Positions 1-8,971 are shown, counted from the first letter of the stretch. The stretch is 43,606 nucleotides of DNA from Lachnospiraceae bacterium (GCA_017442865.1 JAFRXK010000021.1:1-43606), one strand, 5' to 3'. The notes: generated by a model not told the origin, from the sequence alone. A program made the numbers and translations.

Positions 1-17
1 AAATTATTATTAGGCAT
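1..17 (-). CDS. 5' end of an unidentified minus-strand gene (partial)
   Basis: Reading the minus strand, an ATG (complement of 15-17) follows an AAAGGAGA Shine-Dalgarno about 8 nt upstream. It opens a frame, Met-Pro-Asn-Asn-Asn, that runs off the left edge. A promoter-like pair lies further upstream on the same strand (53-81). Only five codons are visible, so no product can be named. It would be divergent from the ABC export operon and could be its regulator, but that is a guess from position. Confidence 0.35.
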
Positions 18-52
18 AGCAAAGTCTCCTTTCGTTATTTTGTGGTGATTTA

Positions 53-81
53 ATTATAAAGGAATATGACTTCTATGCCTA
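53..81 (-). promoter_or_regulatory. Promoter for the leftward gene
   Basis: On the minus strand a TAGGCA -35 (complement of 76-81) and a TATAAT -10 (complement of 53-58) are 17 bp apart. The start codon and SD of the leftward partial gene follow at suitable distances. Confidence 0.45.
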
Positions 82-105
82 CTTTTTTTTATAAAAAATG
101 AAGCT

Positions 106-141
106 GGCTCTAAACCTTACCCCCAAGTAAAGTTTAGAGCC
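106..141. repeat. Stem-loop element, copy 1
   Basis: Perfect 10-bp inverted repeat: GGCTCTAAAC at 106-115 and GTTTAGAGCC at 132-141, with a 16-nt loop ending AAGTAAA. A second copy at 21767-21802 has the same loop length and almost the same loop, and its stem carries a compensatory C-G to T-A change. Both lie next to A/T-rich tracts. Neither has a canonical terminator U-tract directly after the stem, so a dispersed element or structured RNA is more likely than a terminator. Confidence 0.6.
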
Positions 142-184
142 GATATTCTCTGTGGAGCAAGAGCCCCTTAGAAGCATATAGTAT

Positions 185-213
185 CCGTTTAACGGGTTTA
201 GCGACCGTTCAAC
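185..213 (+). promoter_or_regulatory. Direct repeat upstream of the export-operon promoter
   Basis: CCGTTTAAC (185-193) and CCGTTCAAC (205-213) are nearly identical and start exactly 20 bp apart. They end about 10 bp before the -35 of the promoter at 223-251. This is a plausible site for an activator binding as a tandem dimer. The regulator is unknown. Confidence 0.3.
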
Positions 214-222
214 AGATTTTTC

Positions 223-251
223 TTGTAAAATTTGGCTTTGTGTAGTATAAT
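223..251 (+). promoter_or_regulatory. Promoter of the ABC export operon
   Basis: TTGTAA (223-228) and a perfect TATAAT (246-251) are separated by 17 bp, a typical housekeeping-sigma promoter. Transcription would start near 258 and run into the first ABC permease gene. Confidence 0.6.
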
Positions 252-380
252 TAATTGGTTTCTGAATTGAAGAATTCAGATATTTAAGTGTAGTAAATGA
301 GCGCGCTTGTGCGTTTACATATATGTTGGGACATGGCATGGGCAAAGACCATGCTTGCCCGGGTTTTGTGGGAGAGAATG

Positions 381-2816
381 ATGGAATTTAGAAGGATTAT
401 TTTGTCGAGGAATCTGATTATATGTGCGGTGGTGCTGATTGCGCTTTGCTGCGGATTTTATGTGAAGGAGCAGGGGGACAATTCATGGTTTGGAACAAAG
501 CAGTATTATGATTTTAAAAGCGAAACTGTGAATATGTATAAGGCTTGTACCGTACCGCAGGCGAGGGAGAGTATCAACTCACGCCTTGATATACTGAATG
601 TTTTTTCGCAGCTTGATATGTATTCGAGCTTCAAAGCAGATATGCCGATGGAGTATAAGGAGTATTATGCTGACGAAGAAAAAGAGTACAGGCAGAAGAA
701 TGCTTTTTTTGCCGATATATATGATAGTAATCCCGCAAAATACAGTTATCAGAAGTATTCCATGATATTTACCGCATTGACAGAGGTGAAAAATCAGGTC
801 GATTATGTTGATACTTATGATGAATTTCTGGAGAATATAAAGAAGCAGGCGCAGAATATGTCTACTGTGAGCATTTTTTCAAAGGAAAATTCATTTTCAT
901 TAAAAAATATAGAGAAGACTCTTAAGGATTATGACGGACTTGAGGGCATAAAATTGAAACTGGGAATTGATGAACCGGTTACAAGCGTTATGAATTACAG
1001 TCTCGTGCATTTTCTGATGCTTGTATTTATCATCCTTCTGGTGAGCAGGCTGATGAGTGAGAGAAAGCAGGGCTTGTGGAGCATGGTTTACGCTGCACCA
1101 AAGGGACGTGCGGTGCTTGCGTTGAGAAGGCTTGGTATTATTTCGGCAGGCATTTCGATAATGGGCGTGCTGCTGTACGGAAGTCTTTTTGCGACAGCGT
1201 TCTGGTATTATGGTGGCCTTGAGGATATCTACAGAAACATACAGTCGATAGAGATGTTCCGCAATTTTATTATAGCAATGCCTGTGTGGGCATTTATTCT
1301 TCTGTATATTGCGGTTAATATTGTTTGTTCAATACTTGTTGCGCTTGTGGTATGGATTATTTTGTCCCTGATTTCAAATACTGTGCCGGCGTTTGCAACT
1401 CTGGGCATTATAGGCGCAGCAGAGTATGTGATGTACAAATTTATACCGATTCAGAGCAATTTCAGTATTTTAAAATGCGTGAATCTGTTCGCATTTATAG
1501 ACCCGACAGAGACGCTTATAACTTACAGAAACTTAAATTTATTTTCGCTTGCAATAAACAGAAGAAGATTGTGTACAATTGTACTGGTAGTGCTTCTCGT
1601 TGTATTTTCGATTGTGTGCGTGCGTATAAATGCGCGTAAGAAGCCGGTGCAGTCGCTCGGAAGGTTTGAGATATTTATTTTAAAGCTTGTGGACAGGCTT
1701 GTGAGCCTGTACAGACGCATTATCGAGAGACTGTCGCCTGTTGGACATGAGCTTTACAAGATACTTATACTGCAGAAGGGCATACTTGTGCTTGTGGTGC
1801 TTGCGTGGTATCTGATTAGTACGATAAATACAAGCACTATTTATTACAGCAGGGCAGGTACATATATTAATGAATTTTATGAGAAGTACAGCGGAAGACC
1901 GGGGGTTGCGGTCAACCGTTATCTTGAGAAGCTTGAAAATGAAATTAATGATGTCTATGAGGAGTATGCAAAGCTGAATGAGGGCTATGAGAAGGGTGAG
2001 GTTACATATGACGAGCTCTTTGACGCATCAATGAAGCTGAATGCGTATTCCGCAAAGGAGGAGGCGTGCTCGGCAATCAGAAGCAAGACCTATTATCTTC
2101 AGATGCTTGAAATGGAGCGTGGAATAAAGGGCTGGCTGCTTAATGACGCGGGCTATAAATGCCTGTTTGACGAGGATTCCAGAAATGTGAACAATACTCA
2201 TGCTCTGCTTGCGCTGTTTGCGGTGGTGCTGATGCTTTCGGGCGTATTTTCGTATGAGAAGAAGAGCGGCACGGTATGTCTTACGCGCTCTGCCTACGGC
2301 GGACGAAAGCTGATATTTAAAAAGAAGCTTGCGGCTGCTGCGATTATTACGTTTATCATATGGCTTATCGTCTATGGCATAGAAATATACAACGTTGCAA
2401 GAATGTTCGGCCTTGATTGCTTTGGCGCACCGGTACAGAGCCTTGAGTTTATGTACAGCTTCCCGTTTAAGATTAATATAGGCATGTATATGTTTATGGT
2501 TTATTTTATCAGGCTTTTGGAGCTTCTGGCGCTGGGCGGTATTATCATGGCGGTATCAGCCGTGCTTGATTACGAGGTTTCGATAATGGCTTCGGCGGCG
2601 GCGCTTGTCATTCCGGGAGTGCTTTATGTGGCGGGAATTACAGCGTTTAGATATATTTCAGTTATTGATCCGTTGGGACTGGTAAATCTGATTTCATCAT
2701 CCGGTGCGGGACTGTGGTGGCTTGTACCAGTGATTTTTATACTGCTTCTCGGTATAGCGGGATATATTTATGCAGCCTTTAGGTGGTGTGTGACAGGGAG
2801 GATAAGAAATGCTTGA
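381..2816 (+). CDS. ABC-2 type permease, two tandem permease halves in one chain
   Basis: A large membrane protein of about 811 residues, probably the membrane subunit of the ABC exporter whose ATPase is the next gene (8-nt overlap). It has an N-terminal membrane segment (about residues 11-27), a long extracellular loop, and a helix bundle. A further membrane segment, a second long loop and a second bundle then follow. The cytoplasmic stretch SERKQGLWSMVYAAPKGR (about 225) is echoed near 623 by YEKKSGTVCLTRSAYGGR, so the protein looks like two ABC-2 permeases joined. I chose the ATG at 381 because GGAG lies 6 nt upstream. The frame is open back to an ATG at 297 that lacks a good SD. The substrate is unknown; a peptide or bacteriocin-type cargo is an inference. 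Confidence 0.75.
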   Translation: MEFRRIILSRNLIICAVVLIALCCGFYVKEQGDNSWFGTKQYYDFKSETVNMYKACTVPQARESINSRLDILNVFSQLDMYSSFKADMPMEYKEYYADEEKEYRQKNAFFADIYDSNPAKYSYQKYSMIFTALTEVKNQVDYVDTYDEFLENIKKQAQNMSTVSIFSKENSFSLKNIEKTLKDYDGLEGIKLKLGIDEPVTSVMNYSLVHFLMLVFIILLVSRLMSERKQGLWSMVYAAPKGRAVLALRRLGIISAGISIMGVLLYGSLFATAFWYYGGLEDIYRNIQSIEMFRNFIIAMPVWAFILLYIAVNIVCSILVALVVWIILSLISNTVPAFATLGIIGAAEYVMYKFIPIQSNFSILKCVNLFAFIDPTETLITYRNLNLFSLAINRRRLCTIVLVVLLVVFSIVCVRINARKKPVQSLGRFEIFILKLVDRLVSLYRRIIERLSPVGHELYKILILQKGILVLVVLAWYLISTINTSTIYYSRAGTYINEFYEKYSGRPGVAVNRYLEKLENEINDVYEEYAKLNEGYEKGEVTYDELFDASMKLNAYSAKEEACSAIRSKTYYLQMLEMERGIKGWLLNDAGYKCLFDEDSRNVNNTHALLALFAVVLMLSGVFSYEKKSGTVCLTRSAYGGRKLIFKKKLAAAAIITFIIWLIVYGIEIYNVARMFGLDCFGAPVQSLEFMYSFPFKINIGMYMFMVYFIRLLELLALGGIIMAVSAVLDYEVSIMASAAALVIPGVLYVAGITAFRYISVIDPLGLVNLISSSGAGLWWLVPVIFILLLGIAGYIYAAFRWCVTGRIRNA

Positions 2817-3777
2817 GATAAAGAATCTTTCAAAGGAATATGGCAATAATCTTGCACTTGACAACTTTTCGATAAAGATGGAAGAGGGTATTTACGGCAT
2901 ACTCGGCGCAAACGGCGCCGGAAAAAGTACGCTTATGAATCTTATAACCGACAATGTTACAAGAACCTCGGGACAGATACTGTACGGCGGCAGGGATATC
3001 CTTGAGATGGGCGAGGAGTTCAGAAAAATTGTAGGCTATATGCCGCAGCAGCAGGGCTTTTATGAGCAGTTTTCCGCAAAAGCATTTATTGTGTACATGG
3101 CTGCGCTTAAGGGTATAAGAGGCAGAAAGGCAAGGCAGGAGGCTGACAGACTTTTAAAGCTTGTCAACCTGGATGATGTGGCACATAAAAAGATAGGCAG
3201 CTTTTCAGGCGGTATGAAGCAGAGAGTGCTTTTGGCACAGGCACTTATAGGCGAGCCGAAGATACTTATTCTTGATGAGCCGACGGCAGGACTTGACCCT
3301 AAGGTGAGAATAAGAATCAGAAACTTTATTTCCGAGCTTTCAAAGGACAAGATAATTATTTACGCAACGCATGTTGTAAGTGATATCGAATGTATTGCCG
3401 ACCACGTGCTTCTTATCAAGAAGGGCAGGATGATAGGCATGGGAACCCCGTCAGAGCTTATTGACGGCATAAGCGGCAAGGTTGCAGAGGTTACATGTAC
3501 AAAGGAAGAGTTAAATAAGCTGCAGCAGAAGCACAGGTTTGCGAATGTTTCGCAGAAGAGAGAGGGACTCACATTAAGGGTCGTTGGTGACGATTTGCCG
3601 GCAGAATACAAAAGAGTTGAGAATGATATAAATCTTGAGGATGTGTATCTTTACTATTTTGAGTACCTGGATGAGAAGAAGGCTGCGGAAAATGAGACTG
3701 CATCCGATGAGACAGAAGATAAACATCATGAGATGACCGGAGATAACAGCTCAGATGTAAGTAAAGAAAATATTTAA
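2809..3777 (+). CDS. ABC transporter ATP-binding protein (partner of the ABC-2 permease)
   Basis: A 322-residue cytoplasmic ATPase that should power the preceding permease, whose gene it overlaps by 8 nt. Walker A is GANGAGKST (about residues 36-44), the signature is SFSGGMKQR, Walker B is ILILDEPTAGLDP, and the H-loop is IYATH. The subgroup resembles multidrug/antibiotic ATPases (CcmA type). The final roughly 30 residues are acidic and charged (KKAAENETASDETEDKHHEM), beyond the usual core. An SD-like GGGAGGATAAGAA precedes the ATG. Family assignment is secure; substrate is not. Confidence 0.9.
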   Translation: MLEIKNLSKEYGNNLALDNFSIKMEEGIYGILGANGAGKSTLMNLITDNVTRTSGQILYGGRDILEMGEEFRKIVGYMPQQQGFYEQFSAKAFIVYMAALKGIRGRKARQEADRLLKLVNLDDVAHKKIGSFSGGMKQRVLLAQALIGEPKILILDEPTAGLDPKVRIRIRNFISELSKDKIIIYATHVVSDIECIADHVLLIKKGRMIGMGTPSELIDGISGKVAEVTCTKEELNKLQQKHRFANVSQKREGLTLRVVGDDLPAEYKRVENDINLEDVYLYYFEYLDEKKAAENETASDETEDKHHEMTGDNSSDVSKENI

Positions 3778-3798
3778 CGGACCGGTCGGGAGGTATAT

Positions 3799-5223
3799 AT
3801 GAAAAAGACGTTATTAAAGAAAATAATAATTACTGCTGTGGCATTGATTCTTGTGGCGGCACTGATTACTGCGGGAGTATTGCTTACAAAGAATAAATTT
3901 GGCGATAGCTCAGGAGACAAGACAATAATATATGCTGACAGCGTTGAAACTATAACCGGCAGCAGTGGTGCGGGCAGCGTAAACCGCTACACCGGAGTTG
4001 TCGAAACACAGAAGTCTGTAGATGTTAAGGCAGATTCAGAGAAAACAATTAAAACTATATTTGTGAAGATTGGAGATATGGTCGAGGAGGGCACGCCTCT
4101 TTTTGAGTACGATACCGAAGAAATCAAGCTTAAGCTTGAGGAGGCCAATCTTGAGCTTGAGAGGTTTAATAATACAATTACTACGACAAAGTCACAGATA
4201 GAAGAGCTTGAGAAGGAGAAAAAGTCTGCACCGAAGGAGGAGCAGCTTAGCTATACCGCAGAGATTCTGTCATTACAGTCATCAATCCAGCAGACCGATT
4301 ACGATATAAAGGTTAAACAGATGGAGATTAACAACCTTAACGAATCACTAAACAATTCGGTTGTAAAGAGTAAGGCTGCCGGTGTGATTAAGAGTATCAA
4401 TGAAAGTAAAAATGATAATCCTTACGGGGATGATGGTTCGTCTGCCTTTATGACCATTGTGGCAGTAGGAGATTACAGAGTCAAGGGCACGATTGATGAG
4501 CAGAACTTATATAACATTTCAGAGGACATGGAGGTTATTGTTTATTCCAGAAGGGATAATACCACATGGACAGGAGTAATAGATGAGATAGATACCGAGT
4601 CGCCTCAGAGCAATAATAATCAGGATATGTTTTATGGAGGTTATTCTGATTCTATGGGAGAGGCTTCTTCAAAATATGCATTTTATGTTAAGCTTAATGA
4701 CGGTGACAATTTTATAATAGGTCAGCATGTTTATATTGAGCCTGATGTCGGACAGTATAAGAGCGGCGATATTATAAAGCTTCAGAGTGCATACATTTTT
4801 AATGAAGACGGCGAGGATTATGTCTGGGCGCTTAATAAGAACGATAAGCTTGAAAAAAGAAAGGTCGAGCTTGGAAGATATGATTCATTTATGAATATGT
4901 ATGAGGTTAAGAGCGGCATTGAGATTTCGGACTATATTGCATTTCCTTCAAAATACTGCAAAGAGGGGCAAAGTGTAATAAAGGATACCGGCAAGGCGGC
5001 AGACGACAGCATATATCATCGTGATGACGGCTTTGAGGAAGATTATTATACCGAGGACGAAAATGAATTTGTCTGGGATGAGTCAAGCGGCATGCTTAAT
5101 GAGTATGACAGCGACGGCAATCTTTTTTCGTCAACTGATGAAGAGGGTAATGTTACATATTATGATAAAGACGGCAATCCTGTAGACGCCATGATAAATG
5201 AGTCTGAGGAGGTGCTTGAATGA
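3799..5223 (+). CDS. HlyD/MacA-family membrane-fusion adaptor A
   Basis: A 474-residue adaptor, anchored by one N-terminal membrane helix (about 6-28) and otherwise extracellular. A lipoyl-like half (VDVKADSEKTIKTIFVKIGD, then a Gly-rich turn) leads into a coiled-coil hairpin (about 105-185). The second lipoyl half (VKSKAAGVIKSI) and beta-barrel domains follow. The C-terminus is acidic and has two Asp-Gly-Asn turns (DSDGNLF, DKDGNPV). It starts 21 nt after the first ATPase with SD GGGAGG and ends in a 4-nt overlap with the MacB-type ATPase, so the two are probably co-translated. In monoderms such proteins accompany MacB-like exporters, for example the pneumococcal Spr0693-0695 set. Confidence 0.85.
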   Translation: MKKTLLKKIIITAVALILVAALITAGVLLTKNKFGDSSGDKTIIYADSVETITGSSGAGSVNRYTGVVETQKSVDVKADSEKTIKTIFVKIGDMVEEGTPLFEYDTEEIKLKLEEANLELERFNNTITTTKSQIEELEKEKKSAPKEEQLSYTAEILSLQSSIQQTDYDIKVKQMEINNLNESLNNSVVKSKAAGVIKSINESKNDNPYGDDGSSAFMTIVAVGDYRVKGTIDEQNLYNISEDMEVIVYSRRDNTTWTGVIDEIDTESPQSNNNQDMFYGGYSDSMGEASSKYAFYVKLNDGDNFIIGQHVYIEPDVGQYKSGDIIKLQSAYIFNEDGEDYVWALNKNDKLEKRKVELGRYDSFMNMYEVKSGIEISDYIAFPSKYCKEGQSVIKDTGKAADDSIYHRDDGFEEDYYTEDENEFVWDESSGMLNEYDSDGNLFSSTDEEGNVTYYDKDGNPVDAMINESEEVLE

Positions 5224-5912
5224 TTCTGGAGCTGAAGCATATTTACAAAAATTATGACCAGGGAAAGCTTACCGTACCGGTTCTTAAGGATGTGTCGTTA
5301 TGTGTTGACGAGGGTGAATATGTTGCAATTATGGGACCATCCGGCTCGGGAAAGACGACTCTTATGAATATAATCGGGCTTCTGGATGTGCCGACCTCAG
5401 GTGAGTTTAATTTTGACGGGCATTATATTACAAATGACAATGATAAGATGCTCTCGGCACTGCGAAATAAAAGTATAGGCTTTGTATTTCAGAATTTTAA
5501 CCTGCTTCCGCGTGAAACAGCACTTGAAAATGTGTGTCTTCCGCTTTTATATGCGGATTATTCAAGAAAGGAGCGAAGACGCAGGGCAGCAGAGGCGCTT
5601 GAAAAGGTTGGTCTTGCAGACAGAATGAATTTCAAGCCTACCCAGCTTTCGGGAGGACAGAAGCAGAGAGTTGCAATTGCGCGCGCAATTGTGACAAATC
5701 CTAAGATATTACTTGCGGATGAGCCTACAGGCGCACTTGATACAGCGTCAGGACAGCAGGTTATGGAGCTTTTTACGGACCTGAACAGTGAAGGTATGAC
5801 TGTTGTAATGATAACTCATGACTCTGAGATAGCTGCATACGCTTCCCGCAAGGTTCTTATACGTGATGGTATCCTGACAGAGAATTCGTTAGGAGGAGTA
5901 AGTAATGAGTAA
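5220..5912 (+). CDS. MacB/LolD-type ABC ATPase
   Basis: A 230-residue ATPase of the MacB/LolD/FtsE branch. Walker A is GPSGSGKTT (about 39-47), the Q-loop lies in [10 protein letters not shown], the signature is [14 protein letters not shown], Walker B is [12 protein letters not shown], and the H-loop is ITHD. It overlaps adaptor A by ATGA and adaptor B by 8 nt. It should pair with the FtsX-type permease at 7703-8971, forming a mechanotransmission exporter with the two adaptors. Confidence 0.92.
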   Translation: MILELKHIYKNYDQGKLTVPVLKDVSLCVDEGEYVAIMGPSGSGKTTLMNIIGLLDVPTSGEFNFDGHYITNDNDKMLSALRNKSIGFVFQNFNLLPRETALENVCLPLLYADYSRKERRRRAAEALEKVGLADRMNFKPTQLSGGQKQRVAIARAIVTNPKILLADEPTGALDTASGQQVMELFTDLNSEGMTVVMITHDSEIAAYASRKVLIRDGILTENSLGGVSNE

Positions 5913-6753
5913 GGTTAAGAAGATAGTTATATCGGTAATATGTTTATTATTGGTGCTCTGCCTGACTGTGGGCGGAATATTTACATACAGATGGTATTCT
6001 ATGAAAAAGAACCCGGTAGGCGTAATACCGGTTTCGGATATCAACAACAGCTGGTATAGTGATTATTCAAATGATGAATACCTGGATGGAGAAGTTAAAA
6101 AGGGAATGTCGCAGGTGGTTATGTACGACCCTCAGCTGACGATAACCGAGATACTTGTTAAAAAAGGAGATACTGTAGATGTCGGCACTCCTCTTATAAA
6201 ATACGATACTACGCTTCTTAATCTGCAGATGCAGATTAAGGAAAATGAAATTCAGACTATTGACATGAAGCTTGAAGCTCTGCGAAAGAAGATTATTACG
6301 CTAAAGGGTACAAAGACGGCGAGTGCAGGATATGATTTCAATTCATCTGATGCGTCTGACAAATCGGGAGAAGCCTTCAATGTATCATTTGCAGCACCTG
6401 ATAAAATGTGCGGCGTCACCAATGTGTCGTTTGCAGTATCAGGCAACACCTCCGGCAGAGTCACTGCAGACAGGCTTATTTTAAGGACTGTGGACGAGCC
6501 GGAAACGCAGGAGACAGAAGAGAGCGAAGCACAGGAGGAGCCTGCCGAAGTAATTGCCGATATTTCAGCAGCCTATAAGGGAAACGGTACTGTTGAGGAG
6601 CCTTTTACCTTTAAAATAAAACCCGGAACAAGTATAGACGCAAGTCTTATTTCCAAGGCTGTTGAGGGCGGATATGTATGCTGCTTTGAGGTTGCCGTAC
6701 AGGATAATCCTGAAATAATATTTATACATGGACCTTTGATGGAAAAGAAATAA
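5905..6753 (+). CDS. Membrane-fusion adaptor B, N-terminal part (frameshifted)
   Basis: The 282-residue first part of a second HlyD/MacA-type adaptor. It has a signal-anchor helix (about 6-27), a first lipoyl half (MYDPQLTITEILVKKGDTVDVG) and one coiled-coil arm (LQMQIKENEIQTIDMKLEAL). About 150 residues of Ser/Thr/Glu-rich and beta-rich sequence follow where the hairpin tip should be. The frame stops at 6751-6753 just after PEIIFIHGPLMEKK. From about 6711 the -1 frame reads YTWTFDGKEIKDIAADSINP and continues into the next entry, so the two are one gene broken by a single indel between about 6710 and 6750. The break may be a real mutation or a sequencing error. Confidence 0.7.
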   Translation: MSKVKKIVISVICLLLVLCLTVGGIFTYRWYSMKKNPVGVIPVSDINNSWYSDYSNDEYLDGEVKKGMSQVVMYDPQLTITEILVKKGDTVDVGTPLIKYDTTLLNLQMQIKENEIQTIDMKLEALRKKIITLKGTKTASAGYDFNSSDASDKSGEAFNVSFAAPDKMCGVTNVSFAVSGNTSGRVTADRLILRTVDEPETQETEESEAQEEPAEVIADISAAYKGNGTVEEPFTFKIKPGTSIDASLISKAVEGGYVCCFEVAVQDNPEIIFIHGPLMEKK

Positions 6754-6782
6754 AAGATATTGCGGCGGACAGCATCAATCCG

Positions 6783-7688
6783 GTGGAGACAGAGCCTGAA
6801 AATCCGGATGAGCCTGTAGAGACAGAGCCGGAGCTTCCTGATGAGCCGGATTTCCCTGACGAACCGGATTTCCCTGATGAACCGGACATACCGTGGGAGC
6901 CGGACATTCCTGATGAGCCGGACTATCCTTTTATTCCTGATTTCCCTGATGAGCCGGCAGTGACGCCTGATCAGATAAAAAAGGCAATTAAAGAGGCAGA
7001 AAATGAGTTGAAAACTCTTGAGCTTGATAAAAGGAGTGCACAGATAGAGTACAGAAAGCTGCAAAATAAACTGTCTGACGGATTGCTTTTAAGTACGGTA
7101 AAGGGCGTTGTTTCAGATATAACTGATGAAGAAGCTGCAGCAACCGGTGGTGAGCCGGTTATGACGGTCAATGCGACGGAGGGAACCTATGTAGAAGGCT
7201 TTGTCGGAGAAAATATGCTTGGCAGAGTGTACCTGAATCAGGGGATTTCAGTTATGTCATTTAATACGGGTGATATGTTTGAGGGCAGAATTACAAGTGT
7301 TTCGGATATTGCCGACGAGAACTATTCGTATTATGGCGGTCAGAGTCAGTCATTTTATAAATTCACTGCTGTTGTGGACGATAGTGAGCTTGGCGAAAAT
7401 GATTTTGTCCAGATAACGCTTGCTTCTGATTATGACAGCAAGGGAGCTTTGTATATTGAAAGAGCATATGTACGTGAAGACAATGGCATATACTATGTGT
7501 TTATTGCCGGAGACGACGGAAAGCTTAAAAAACAGCCTGTTAAAATCGGCAAAATAATGGACGGATACTGCATGGAGGTGCTTGAGGGCCTTTTGGAGTC
7601 AGACTATATCGCGTTTCCTTATGGTAAAAATGTTAAAGAGGGTGCACCTGTTGTGGAAGATGATGGCAGCAGTATGTATTATTACTAG
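6783..7688 (+). CDS. Membrane-fusion adaptor B, C-terminal part (frameshifted)
   Basis: The rest of adaptor B in the -1 frame. A Pro/Asp/Glu repeat (about 55 residues of PDEP-type units) is followed by the returning coiled-coil arm (DQIKKAIKEAENELKTLELD), the second lipoyl half (LLSTVKGVVSDI) and beta-barrel domains like those of adaptor A (compare FIAGDDGKLKKQPVKIGK with its LNKNDKLEKRKVELGR). It has no initiation site of its own: the first in-frame GTG at 6783 has no SD, and the frame is open back to about 6711. It should be read as continuous with the preceding entry, giving a protein of about 590-600 residues. The FtsX-type permease follows after 14 nt. Confidence 0.65.
   Translation: METEPENPDEPVETEPELPDEPDFPDEPDFPDEPDIPWEPDIPDEPDYPFIPDFPDEPAVTPDQIKKAIKEAENELKTLELDKRSAQIEYRKLQNKLSDGLLLSTVKGVVSDITDEEAAATGGEPVMTVNATEGTYVEGFVGENMLGRVYLNQGISVMSFNTGDMFEGRITSVSDIADENYSYYGGQSQSFYKFTAVVDDSELGENDFVQITLASDYDSKGALYIERAYVREDNGIYYVFIAGDDGKLKKQPVKIGKIMDGYCMEVLEGLLESDYIAFPYGKNVKEGAPVVEDDGSSMYYY
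6792..6957 (+). repeat. Coding repeat: Pro-Asp-Glu-Pro units
   Basis: An imperfect short coding repeat, with units such as GATGAGCCGGATTTCCCT, gives PDEPDFPDEPDFPDEPDIP and similar sequence. It sits between the two coiled-coil arms of adaptor B and probably forms an extended rigid spacer. Such repeats are prone to slippage, and the frameshift of this gene lies about 40-80 nt upstream. Confidence 0.7.
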
Positions 7689-7702
7689 GAGGTGCGTGGA
7701 TT

Positions 7703-8971
7703 ATGTTAGAGAATATAGGACTTTCATTTAAAGGAATCTGGGCACATAAGATGCGTTCATTTCTCACAATGCTCGGTATCATCATCGGTATTGCGTCGAT
7801 AATAACGATTGTTTCAACTATAAAGGGAAGCAATGAGCAGATAAAGCAGAATCTTATCGGTTCGGGCAACAATACGGTAAATATTGAATTGTTTCAGGAT
7901 GACTGGAATTATGAGATGCAGTACAATGGTATTCCGAAGGGCGTGCCCGTAATATCAAAGAAGGTACTTGGTGAGATAAACAGGATAAATGGCGTCGAGG
8001 CGGCGGCAACCTATGTTTTCCGTAATGAATACGAGGGCGTATATTATGGAAATACAGGGTTAAACGGCGTGACAGTTACAGGCATAGATGATAAGTATTT
8101 TGATGTGTGCGGATATGTTGCAAAAAGAGGCCGACTCTTTGATAGTAACGATTACACTAATTTTTTAAAAACGGCAGTTATTGATACAAATTCTGCACTG
8201 GGTCTGTTTCATGGAGAAAATCCTGTCGGGAAGACGATTGATATAAAGGGAGAACCGTTTGTTGTAATCGGCGTTGTATCCCAGGCTTCAAAATATGAGC
8301 CGGTAATAAATACAATGGAGGATTATTATACATATAATTCGGATTATTCAAGCGGAAATATTTTTATACCTTATGCAGACTGGCCTATTATATATCAGTA
8401 TGATGAGCCGCAGAATGTAGTAATACAGGCAAAAAATACTGATTACATGACAAAGGCAGGAAGAGAAACGGCACAGATACTTAACAATTATATTGAGACG
8501 GATATGATGAATTCAGAGGGAGCGATTCAATATAAGAGCAAGGATTTGCTTGAGCAGGCAACGCAGATACAGCAGTTAAGTGCTGCGGCAAATCAGCAGC
8601 TTATCTGGATAGCCGGTATTTCACTTATAGTTGGAGGCATTGGCGTAATGAACATCATGCTTGTTTCGGTAACGGAAAGAACCCGTGAAATCGGACTTAA
8701 AAAGGCACTGGGAGCAAGAAGAAGGAGAATACTTTTTCAGTTCCTTACGGAAGCATCAGTGCTGACAAGCATCGGCGGTATAATCGGCGTTGTATGCGGT
8801 ATTATTCTTGCCTATATCTTTTCGGCGGCTACAAGCGCTCCAGTTGCGATAAGCGTTCCTGCAATAATTGTTTCGGTTGCATTTTCAATGGTTATAGGTA
8901 TTTTATTTGGACTGATACCATCAATAAAGGCGTCAAAGCTTAATCCGATAGATGCACTCAGGTACGAGTAA
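7703..8971 (+). CDS. MacB-like ABC permease (FtsX family)
   Basis: A 422-residue permease. Membrane helix 1 (about 18-38; FLTMLGIIIGIASIITIVST) is followed by a large extracellular MacB periplasmic-core-like domain. Three C-terminal helices then carry the typical FtsX stretch GGIGVMNIMLVSVTERTREIGLKKALGA. An AGGAGG SD lies about 9 nt upstream. It is last in the operon and is followed by the hairpin at 9026-9060. With the 5220-5912 ATPase and adaptors it forms a MacAB-like exporter without an outer-membrane partner, as expected in a monoderm. Substrate unknown; antimicrobial peptides or antibiotics are the usual suspects for the family. Confidence 0.92.
   Translation: MLENIGLSFKGIWAHKMRSFLTMLGIIIGIASIITIVSTIKGSNEQIKQNLIGSGNNTVNIELFQDDWNYEMQYNGIPKGVPVISKKVLGEINRINGVEAAATYVFRNEYEGVYYGNTGLNGVTVTGIDDKYFDVCGYVAKRGRLFDSNDYTNFLKTAVIDTNSALGLFHGENPVGKTIDIKGEPFVVIGVVSQASKYEPVINTMEDYYTYNSDYSSGNIFIPYADWPIIYQYDEPQNVVIQAKNTDYMTKAGRETAQILNNYIETDMMNSEGAIQYKSKDLLEQATQIQQLSAAANQQLIWIAGISLIVGGIGVMNIMLVSVTERTREIGLKKALGARRRRILFQFLTEASVLTSIGGIIGVVCGIILAYIFSAATSAPVAISVPAIIVSVAFSMVIGILFGLIPSIKASKLNPIDALRYE

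Noticed and set aside
106..141. Intrinsic terminator
   Set aside because: On the plus strand no T-tract follows, and on the minus strand the T-run starts 7 nt after the stem. The second copy has no T-run on either side of the required polarity.
79..345. Minus-strand ORF of 88 codons at the left edge
   Set aside because: It lacks an SD, runs through the stem-loop element, and opposes the clear promoter at 223-251.
6710..6760. Programmed -1 frameshift in adaptor B
   Set aside because: The A-rich stretch there does not form an X-XXY-YYZ heptamer in the incoming frame, and no clear downstream pseudoknot is seen. An indel or sequencing error is simpler.
6792..6957. CRISPR-like short repeats
   Set aside because: The units are contiguous, imperfect and in frame within a coding region, with no spacers.
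6573..7064. Minus-strand ORFs over the adaptor B repeat, rich in Arg-Leu-Ile or Ser-Gly repeats
   Set aside because: They are antisense shadows of the PDEP coding repeat: low-complexity, no SD, and the plus-strand frame has adaptor homology.
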